A stretch of DNA of 35,170 nucleotides. Origin: Candidatus Avigastranaerophilus faecigallinarum. Lineage in GTDB: Bacteria > Cyanobacteriota > Vampirovibrionia > Gastranaerophilales > Gastranaerophilaceae. The notes under the pieces are model-generated. The model saw nothing but the letters and a program-made list of their open reading frames with translations. It was not told the DNA's origin and ran no database searches. Of the stretch, positions 24,816 to 31,946 are shown piece after piece. Position 1 is the first letter of the stretch; every line of letters starts with the position of its first letter. Location of the stretch: NCBI GenBank assembly GCA_018716565.1, contig DVJT01000173.1, forward strand, positions 1 to 35,170, in the 5' to 3' direction. A program made the position numbers and the translations under genes.

Positions 24816-26641
24816 TGGATTTTTTTGCTAATAATATATTCCTAATAATGTTTCTTCCAATATGGATTTGTCTAATAATCATTTCAGGTGCCTTTATAAG
24901 ATTAACTGAAAATAAAAAAATGACAGCCTTTTTGACATCAATTTCAACTTTAACAGGCTTGGTATTCTCAATTGCTCTTTTTAATGACATAAAAAGTCCG
25001 CAGCCCATAATTATAGAAGATTCATTTTCTTGGCTTAATATTGATAATCTTAATATTTATCTTGGAGTTTTACTTGATTCAACTTCTGCTATATTCCTTG
25101 TTATTCTAATGTTAATCAGTTTATTAATTCAAATTTATTCATATGGATATATGAAAAATAAAGAAGAATTTAACAAGTATTTTATATATCTGAATTTTTT
25201 CAACTTTGCAATGACCGGATTAATTCTTTCTCCAAACTTAATACAATTATATATCTTTTGGGAACTGGTAGGTGTTGCAAGTTATCTTTTAATCGGATTT
25301 TTTCATAGAAAAGAAGATGTATCACAATCTGCAAAAAAAGTCTTTATCATTAATAGCTTTGGCGATACTGCACTTTTAGCAGGAATCATATTTTTTGCAT
25401 ATTTTTCGATAACATATATGAATCAACAACCAAATGAATTCTTAGCATTTAGTGATTTAGACTATTTTCATAACCAACTTCAAAGTTTGACATACCCAAA
25501 TGTATACAATTTAGTTCTATCCTTATTTTTAATCGGAGCATTTGTAAAGTCAGCTCAATTCCCATTTCAACAATGGCTGATAGATGCAATGAAAGCGCCT
25601 ACGCCTGTAAGTGCATTGATTCATTCTGCTACAATGGTTTGTGCCGGTGTATTTTTAATAATTAGAATATACCCTTTATTATCTGACGAATTATTAAAAA
25701 TAATATTATCAATTGGACTTATAACTGCTGTTTTATGTGCATTTATAGCAATTTCGCAAAATAATATAAAAAAAATGCTTGCATATTCAACATCTTCTCA
25801 ATTAGGACTAATGTTTACAGCAATTGGCTTACAATCTATCCCGGTTGCAATAATATATTTAGTTATACATTCTTTTACAAAAGCTTTACTATTCTTATGT
25901 GCAGGAAATATTTCACAAATTTCAAATTCAATAGAAACAAAAGATATATCAGGATTAAGAAAAATCGATTTTTACCTTGCAATTTATTGGATAATTGGAG
26001 CATTGTCACTTTCTGGACTTTTCTTTGGCGGTTTCACCTCTAAAGAAATGCTATTAAATATAGCAGAAAACAATAAATCAATATTATTTTTAATTCTATT
26101 AACATCTTTTATGAGTACTTTCTATATTTTTAGAACTTATTTCAATATCTTTGAAGGAAACAAAAGAGAAGAATATAAAATAATAAATGAAAAATCAATG
26201 TCGTTTGCTTTAATGACAAAGGTTATATTTGTAATATTTCCAGGATTTTTATTCAAAGTTTCGCAAATAAATATGATATGTCTACTCGCATTCGGAGTTG
26301 GAATAACAGCTATATTTTCCGCATATTTCAGTAATAAATGCAATAAAATTATGATTCCGCCTATGCTATATAAATTATCTCAAAATGAGCTTTTTATCCC
26401 TAACTTATATAATTTCATAGGCAGATTGTTTAATTTAATATACTTTGCAGTAAATATAATTGATAATTATGTTATAGAAGGAATTATTAATGTAACTGTA
26501 AAAATAACAAAATTTATCTCTAATATAATTTCCAAACTTCAAAACGGTAATATTCAAACTTATGTTTCATATTCGATTTTTTCAATCGGAATAATACTGT
26601 TAATTATTTTATATTTATATTTTATGGCATTGAGGAGTTAA
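24815..26641 (+). CDS. nuoL: NADH-quinone oxidoreductase subunit L (antiporter-like)
   Basis: Distal proton-pumping subunit, 608 aa with about 15 helices and the long lateral helix at the C-terminus. The core includes FWELVGVASYLLIGFFHRKEDVSQSAKK (key Glu near 146), QFPFQQWLIDAMKAPTPVSALIHSATMV and MLAYSTSSQLGLM. TAATG overlap with nuoK. The C-terminal region after about 460 is the usual variable part. No sign of truncation. Confidence 0.96.
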   Translation: MDFFANNIFLIMFLPIWICLIIISGAFIRLTENKKMTAFLTSISTLTGLVFSIALFNDIKSPQPIIIEDSFSWLNIDNLNIYLGVLLDSTSAIFLVILMLISLLIQIYSYGYMKNKEEFNKYFIYLNFFNFAMTGLILSPNLIQLYIFWELVGVASYLLIGFFHRKEDVSQSAKKVFIINSFGDTALLAGIIFFAYFSITYMNQQPNEFLAFSDLDYFHNQLQSLTYPNVYNLVLSLFLIGAFVKSAQFPFQQWLIDAMKAPTPVSALIHSATMVCAGVFLIIRIYPLLSDELLKIILSIGLITAVLCAFIAISQNNIKKMLAYSTSSQLGLMFTAIGLQSIPVAIIYLVIHSFTKALLFLCAGNISQISNSIETKDISGLRKIDFYLAIYWIIGALSLSGLFFGGFTSKEMLLNIAENNKSILFLILLTSFMSTFYIFRTYFNIFEGNKREEYKIINEKSMSFALMTKVIFVIFPGFLFKVSQINMICLLAFGVGITAIFSAYFSNKCNKIMIPPMLYKLSQNELFIPNLYNFIGRLFNLIYFAVNIIDNYVIEGIINVTVKITKFISNIISKLQNGNIQTYVSYSIFSIGIILLIILYLYFMALRS

Positions 26642-26642
26642 T

Positions 26643-28148
26643 ATGATAGATAATTTTATTCCTTTAATAGTCTTTACACCATTAATAATGAGCTTAATTT
26701 TATATAGTCCGTTTATAGCTGATGATGAAAAAATAATCAGAAGAGTATCAAAAGGATTCATAACTATTCATTTTGCATTAACCGTACTATGCAGTATTTT
26801 CTTTAATTTCTCAAATCCAGACTTTATAATTGAAACAGACTACCAATGGATTGATGTATTAGGAATTAATGCAAATTTTGCATTTGATTCTTTAACTATG
26901 CTATTTGTTATTCTTACTTCATTTATATTTCTAATAGCAATCTATTTAAGTAAAAGTATGATAAAAAAATCATACAGATTATATTACTCTCTCATATTCA
27001 TATTGTTAACAGCAATACTCGGAGTATTTAGTGCAAAAGATATCTTTTTATTCTTCTTATTTTGGGAACTTGAATTAATTCCGATGTATCTTCTTATACA
27101 AAAATGGGGAAGCGGGAATAAACAAAAGACCTCAATGAAATTTCTATTATATACATTCTTCGGAAGTATTTTTATACTATTAGGATTTTTAATCTTATAC
27201 TATTTAAATTTTAAACTTACAGGTACTCTAAGCAGCGATATAAATGATATAGATATAATATCAGCACCTGAAGTTCTAAGAGATTTAATATTTTTCCTTT
27301 TATTAATAGGGTTTGGAGTTAAACTTCCTATAATACCATTACACGGCTGGTTAAGCGATGTGCATTCACAAGCACCAACCCCTGTTAGTATTATATTGTC
27401 ATCTATACTTCTAAAACTTGGAGCATACGGTATTTTAAGATTTAACCTGCAAATATTTAATTACGAGTTTCAAGTTTTTGCAATATATATAATGCTATTT
27501 GCATTAATAAACATAATATATGCCAGCTTCTGCGCAATTATGCAAAAAGATATAAAAAGAATTATTGCTTTTTCAGGAATTGCGAATATGGGAATATTTT
27601 TACTTGGCATATCTTCACTAAATTCAATAGGAATAACAGGGGGAATATTTCAACTATTTTCACATGCATTTATAAGTGCGGGGTTATTCACAATAGCTGG
27701 CTTAATATACATTAAATGCGGAACAAAAAATATAACCAGAATAACAGGCCTCGGTGAAAAAATGCCAAGACTTATGTTTATCTCTATACCAATATTATTA
27801 GCTTCAATCGGTACACCATTATTATGTGGTTTTATAGCTGAATTTTTAAGTTTTACTGGTGCTTTTTTACTGCAAACAGAAGGAATATTTAACGCAAAAG
27901 CATTATCTTTAACAGCGCTAAGCGTCTTAATATTTTCAAGTATATACATACTAAAAATCTTCCACGGAGTATTTTTTAACACTATAAAAATTAAAAACAG
28001 AAAAATATCTGATATAAACACAAAACAACTAACAATTTTATGTTTGCTGACAATATGCATAATAATTTTCGGCATATTCCCATTCTTATTGACAGACATA
28101 ATAAGAGAATATACAAATATTACATATAATCCGCAAGGAGTTTTTTAA
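26643..28148 (+). CDS. nuoM: NADH-quinone oxidoreductase subunit M (antiporter-like)
   Basis: Proton-pumping antiporter-like subunit, 501 aa and about 14 helices. Diagnostic are FLFFLFWELELIPMYLLI (Glu near 145), LPIIPLHGWLSDVHSQAPTPVS and ISHAF-like LFSHAFISAGLF. GAGGAG 6 bases before the ATG is a strong Shine-Dalgarno, and it starts 1 base after the nuoL stop. TAATG overlap with nuoN. Confidence 0.96.
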   Translation: MIDNFIPLIVFTPLIMSLILYSPFIADDEKIIRRVSKGFITIHFALTVLCSIFFNFSNPDFIIETDYQWIDVLGINANFAFDSLTMLFVILTSFIFLIAIYLSKSMIKKSYRLYYSLIFILLTAILGVFSAKDIFLFFLFWELELIPMYLLIQKWGSGNKQKTSMKFLLYTFFGSIFILLGFLILYYLNFKLTGTLSSDINDIDIISAPEVLRDLIFFLLLIGFGVKLPIIPLHGWLSDVHSQAPTPVSIILSSILLKLGAYGILRFNLQIFNYEFQVFAIYIMLFALINIIYASFCAIMQKDIKRIIAFSGIANMGIFLLGISSLNSIGITGGIFQLFSHAFISAGLFTIAGLIYIKCGTKNITRITGLGEKMPRLMFISIPILLASIGTPLLCGFIAEFLSFTGAFLLQTEGIFNAKALSLTALSVLIFSSIYILKIFHGVFFNTIKIKNRKISDINTKQLTILCLLTICIIIFGIFPFLLTDIIREYTNITYNPQGVF

Positions 28149-29584
28149 TGGAAATAGTAAAAGACATACAAAACGCTTATTTACCGGAATTAATATTATT
28201 TATATTTATCATTTTAAATATTATTTTTTCACTTTTTATAAAAAAGAATACATATAAAATATCTAAAATAACAACCATTTCAGCTATAGCTCTATCTGGA
28301 TTATCAATATTTTTCATACAAATCAATCCGACATATAAAGCTTTTAATGATGTATATATATCAAATATCTACACAACAGCATTCAAAATAATGATACTGA
28401 TATCAGGATTATTAATAATTCTTTCATCTCATAGTTTCATAAGAGAAAAAAGACAAAAATCATATGAGTTCTTCTCTATATTTTTAACAGGAATATTAAG
28501 TGCATTTTCTATAATTTCGTCAAATGATTTTATAAGTGCATTTATATCTATTGAACTATTAAGCGTTTGTTGCTACTTTTTAACATCGTTCAGAAGGAAT
28601 CACAAATCAAAAGAAGCTGCATTAAAATATTTAATAACCGGAGCAAGTTCTTCTGCCATATTTCTTCTTGGAATTTCATATTTATACGGAATAACAGGAA
28701 ACATTAATTTTTCAGATATTTCTGATGTAATATCAACATCAGGAATAAACATAATGTTCATCATTTCTTGTATTTTAATAATAAGTGCACTAACTTTTAA
28801 ACTTGGATGTATTCCATTCAATAACTGGATAATTGATATATATGAAGGTTCCACATATGGTGTAGGAACTTATTTATCACTAATTCCCAAAATTGCAGCC
28901 ATTGGACTAATTTCAAGATTATTTGTGTTTATATTTTCATATAGCCCAATAATACAGATATTAACAGCTATTATTGCGCTATGTTCAATAATATATTCGG
29001 CAATAGGCGGAATTAACCAAACAAATATAAAAAGGCTCTACGCATATAGTTCTATTTTACAATCCGGTTTTTTATTATTAGCTGCAAGTTGCGTAAGTGT
29101 ATATGGATTTTCTTGCTTAATATTCTATATATTTACATATATTTTTATGAATATTGGAATATGGAATGCTGCTATAATTTATACAACAAATTATCAAAGT
29201 GATGAAATTATAGATTATAAAGGAATATTTTATAAAAATCCATATTTTTCAATAGCCTATACAATTTGCTTGATATCTTTAGCAGGATTACCACCAACAA
29301 GTGGATTTCTATCAAAACTATATTTATTTTCAGCTCTATCAAGAGAAGACTTCACCTACTTGATAATATTATTTTTAACCCTTTGCGCAACAGTAATAAG
29401 CTTATTTTTATATTTTAAAATCATAAAAGTAATTTATGAAAAAAATTCACAAGATACCAAAATAATAAAAAATATAACCATTGGGAAAATTATTCTTTAT
29501 ATATGCAGTATCATAACAATATTAATCTGTATATATCCAAATGAAATTATTAAATTATCTCAAATAATAGCATATTACATATAA
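28148..29584 (+). CDS. nuoN: NADH-quinone oxidoreductase subunit N (antiporter-like)
   Basis: Third antiporter-like subunit, 478 aa, about 14 helices, last gene of the operon. Characteristic stretches are FISIELLSVCCYFLTSF, SKEAALKYLITGASSSAIFLLG, NNWIIDIYEGSTYGVGTYLS and LAGLPPTSGFLSKLYLF. The AAGGAG Shine-Dalgarno is inside the nuoM end. A strong terminator overlaps the stop codon. With nuoN the set A-B-C-D-H-I-J-K-L-M-N is complete; NuoE, F and G are absent from the cluster. Confidence 0.96.
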   Translation: MEIVKDIQNAYLPELILFIFIILNIIFSLFIKKNTYKISKITTISAIALSGLSIFFIQINPTYKAFNDVYISNIYTTAFKIMILISGLLIILSSHSFIREKRQKSYEFFSIFLTGILSAFSIISSNDFISAFISIELLSVCCYFLTSFRRNHKSKEAALKYLITGASSSAIFLLGISYLYGITGNINFSDISDVISTSGINIMFIISCILIISALTFKLGCIPFNNWIIDIYEGSTYGVGTYLSLIPKIAAIGLISRLFVFIFSYSPIIQILTAIIALCSIIYSAIGGINQTNIKRLYAYSSILQSGFLLLAASCVSVYGFSCLIFYIFTYIFMNIGIWNAAIIYTTNYQSDEIIDYKGIFYKNPYFSIAYTICLISLAGLPPTSGFLSKLYLFSALSREDFTYLIILFLTLCATVISLFLYFKIIKVIYEKNSQDTKIIKNITIGKIILYICSIITILICIYPNEIIKLSQIIAYYI

Positions 29585-29612
29585 AAAAGAGGTCTATATG
29601 ACCTCTTTTTTA
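29583..29612. terminator. Bidirectional terminator between nuoN and the facing small gene
   Basis: AAAAAAGAGGTC (29583-29594) pairs perfectly over 12 bp with GACCTCTTTTTT (29600-29611) around a TATAT loop. It has a U-run on both strands and so ends both the nuo operon and the minus-strand gene at 29628. Confidence 0.95.
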
Positions 29613-29627
29613 AAAACTTGTTTCAAT

Positions 29628-29930
29628 TTAGTAATCTTTCCAATTAGGAGCTTCATAATTAATACTATGATTATAAAAGTCCAAATCTGTATAAACACCT
29701 GGAGCTATATAATTATAAATCCTTTTCAATACATCTTTATTTGAATTTTGTTCTGTATAAGGCTCTCTATAAGGATCTTGATTTGTTACCTTCATCATTT
29801 TAGCCATTTCCGAAGAATAACCGGTATTTACCATAAACTGCTCTGTTGTCATATATGTATTATCAATAAATGCATTTGATGCCAAAGAACTTGTTAAAAA
29901 TACAGTAAGAATAAAAGCTATCTTTCTCAT
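29628..29930 (-). CDS. Small exported protein of unknown function
   Basis: A 100-aa protein with a signal peptide (MRKIAFILTVFLTSSLASNA, cleavage near 20). The mature part of about 80 residues is polar and tyrosine-rich (TTEQFMVNTGYSSEMAKMMKVT and YNYIAPGVYTDLDFYNHSINYE). It has no cysteines and no membrane segment, so it is probably periplasmic, secreted or attached to the envelope. GGGGA about 8 bases before the ATG gives a Shine-Dalgarno. It uses the bidirectional terminator downstream of nuoN. I do not recognise the family, and nothing links it to complex I apart from position. Confidence 0.75.
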   Translation of the reverse strand: MRKIAFILTVFLTSSLASNAFIDNTYMTTEQFMVNTGYSSEMAKMMKVTNQDPYREPYTEQNSNKDVLKRIYNYIAPGVYTDLDFYNHSINYEAPNWKDY

Positions 29931-29988
29931 TAATAAATCCCCTTCATTATACTAACATGATAGCCTATTTTTTTAGAGAATGCAATAT

Positions 29989-31044
29989 TTAAAGATTCTC
30001 CATTTGTATGAGATTTATAAATTCATCAACAAGCTTTTCTTCAGGTAAACGCATAATAATTTCACCTTTTTTGAAAATATAACCTTCTTTTATGCCGCCA
30101 GCTATACCATAATCAGCATGTTTAGCTTCACCAGGACCATTTACAGCGCATCCCATAACTGCAATAGTAAGAGGTTTATCAAAATTTTCCAATTTTTTTT
30201 CAACTTCTTTTGCTAATGAAATTAAATCAATTTGAGTTCTACCGCAAGTAGGACAAGAAACAAAATTTATTCCTCTTTTTCTTAATCCTAAAGATTTTAA
30301 TATTAAAAATCCTGCTTTAACTTCTTCTATAGGAGAATCAGTAAGCGAAACCCTTATAGTATCACCAATACCTTCAGCAAGTAGAGTACCCAATCCAACA
30401 GCTGATTTAATTATACCACCAGTATAAGTCCCTGCTTCAGTAACTCCAAGATGAAGCGGATAATCAACTTTATTTGCTATTAATCTATATGCTTCAATAG
30501 TTGTTAATACATCACTGGATTTTAAAGAAATTTTTATTTTGTCAAAATTATTATCTTCCAAAATTTTGATGTGCCTCATAGCACTCATAACCATCTTTTC
30601 AGCAAGAGGTATGTCCATTTGTTCAAATTCTTTTTCTAATGAACCACCATTAATACCAATTCTTATAGGAACATCATTTATTTTTGCAAGTTCAACAACT
30701 TTCTTTGTATGTTCTTCTTTACCTATATTTCCTGGATTAATTCTTAAAGCATCAATACCATTTTCTATACAACGTATTGCAAGTCGATAATCAAAATGTA
30801 TATCTGCAATTAAAGGTAAAGGTGATTTCTTTTTTATTTCCTTAACAGCTTCAGCTGCATCACGGTTAAGAATTGCAAGGCGAACCAATTCGCAGCCTTG
30901 TTCACTTAAATTGTAAATTTGTTTTAAGGTGGATTCAACATCTCTTGTATCTGTATTAGTCATTGATTGTACTGATATAGGAGCATCTCCGCCTATTTTA
31001 ACATTACCAATTTGTATTTGTTTTGAAATTCTTCTCTGTATCAT
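29989..31044 (-). CDS. ispG: 4-hydroxy-3-methylbut-2-enyl diphosphate synthase
   Basis: 4Fe-4S enzyme of the MEP isoprenoid pathway that converts methylerythritol cyclodiphosphate to HMBPP. The N-terminal TIM barrel begins with GGDAPISVQSMTNTDT. The cluster ligands are two cysteines in SCPTCGRTQ (about 262 and 265) and one in MGCAVNGPGEA (about 297), with the final ligand Glu in VNGPGE. The 351 aa are the normal bacterial length without the plant-type insert. The Shine-Dalgarno is weak (AGGAA). It is divergent from the phosphoesterase gene with 55 bases between. The electron donor (ferredoxin or flavodoxin) is not in the window. Confidence 0.97.
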   Translation of the reverse strand: MIQRRISKQIQIGNVKIGGDAPISVQSMTNTDTRDVESTLKQIYNLSEQGCELVRLAILNRDAAEAVKEIKKKSPLPLIADIHFDYRLAIRCIENGIDALRINPGNIGKEEHTKKVVELAKINDVPIRIGINGGSLEKEFEQMDIPLAEKMVMSAMRHIKILEDNNFDKIKISLKSSDVLTTIEAYRLIANKVDYPLHLGVTEAGTYTGGIIKSAVGLGTLLAEGIGDTIRVSLTDSPIEEVKAGFLILKSLGLRKRGINFVSCPTCGRTQIDLISLAKEVEKKLENFDKPLTIAVMGCAVNGPGEAKHADYGIAGGIKEGYIFKKGEIIMRLPEEKLVDEFINLIQMENL

Positions 31045-31099
31045 GATTTTACTATTCCTGTTATGATTATCTTAGCATAAATAAAGTTAGGGATATAAA

Positions 31100-31852
31100 A
31101 TGAAAATTGCAATAATATCAGATATACACGGCAATATTGATGCTTTAGAAAGTGTTCTGCAGGATATAAAAAAAGAAAATTGTTCTAAAATATTATGTTT
31201 AGGTGATTTGGTAATGGCGGGTCCTGAGCCTAAAGCAACACTAAACAAGATACATGCCCTTATGCAGTCAAAAGATTTTCATATAATTCAAGGTAATACA
31301 GACAAGATGTTGTCTGTATTTTCGTTTGATACGTACAATGAAATTCTAAATACCAATGCAGTTATGGCTAGTGCATATCTTGCAGACAGTAAATTATTGA
31401 GTGATGAAGACAAGACGTTTCTAAAAAATCTTCCTGTTCAAGAAGAACTGGAATTATTTGGAATAAAAATACTAATGGTGCACGGCTCACCAAGAAAAAA
31501 TAACGAGAACATATATCCAAATCTTAAACTAGAAGAAGTTGAAGAAATGATAGAAGGTACAAATGCCGATATAATATTTTGCGGACACACACATATGCCT
31601 TGCGGATATCAAACCAATACGGAACAAACAGTCGTAAATGCTGGAAGTATAGGACGACCATTTGCTGAAAAACCTGATTCTTGCTATGTAATTATGGATA
31701 TTAATGAAAATAACTCCACATATACGATAAAACATAAATTTATAAAGTATGATGTACAATCAGCAAGTGAAAAAATATTAGCAAGAAAATTTGAAGGATG
31801 TGAAAAACTAGCCAAAATGCTTTTAAAAGCAACCTCAAGATACCCCGAATAA
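31100..31852 (+). CDS. Calcineurin-like metallophosphoesterase
   Basis: A 250-aa two-metal phosphoesterase of the YfcE/MJ0936-like group. The full motif set is present: D8-x-H10 in ISDIHGNIDAL, GDLVMAGPEP near 34-43, GNTD near 64, HGSPRKN near 129, and GHTHMP near 161, followed by VVNAGSIGRP. Such enzymes hydrolyse phosphodiesters (2',3'-cyclic nucleotides or similar); the natural substrate cannot be read. It is cytoplasmic with no signal peptide. A modest AGGGA Shine-Dalgarno precedes the ATG. A single gene, divergent from ispG. Confidence 0.93.
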   Translation: MKIAIISDIHGNIDALESVLQDIKKENCSKILCLGDLVMAGPEPKATLNKIHALMQSKDFHIIQGNTDKMLSVFSFDTYNEILNTNAVMASAYLADSKLLSDEDKTFLKNLPVQEELELFGIKILMVHGSPRKNNENIYPNLKLEEVEEMIEGTNADIIFCGHTHMPCGYQTNTEQTVVNAGSIGRPFAEKPDSCYVIMDINENNSTYTIKHKFIKYDVQSASEKILARKFEGCEKLAKMLLKATSRYPE

Positions 31853-31894
31853 CAATTTGTTACATTTAAACAAAATAATGGCAAAAAAAAGTTT

Positions 31895-31922
31895 TTGACT
31901 TTTTAAACCATGCGGATACAAT
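31895..31922 (+). promoter_or_regulatory. Sigma-70 promoter of the 953-aa gene
   Basis: TTGACT (31895-31900), a 16-base spacer and TACAAT (31917-31922) give five of six consensus bases at each hexamer. Transcription should begin near 31929, about 18 bases before the ATG, with AAGGA in between. This is the best promoter match in the window. Confidence 0.7.
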
Positions 31923-31946
31923 GTCCCACATAAAAAAGGAATTAAG

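Noticed and set aside
31851-31875. Small inverted repeats after the phosphoesterase stop
   Set aside because: Short A/T-only arms expected by chance in this base composition; no U-run.
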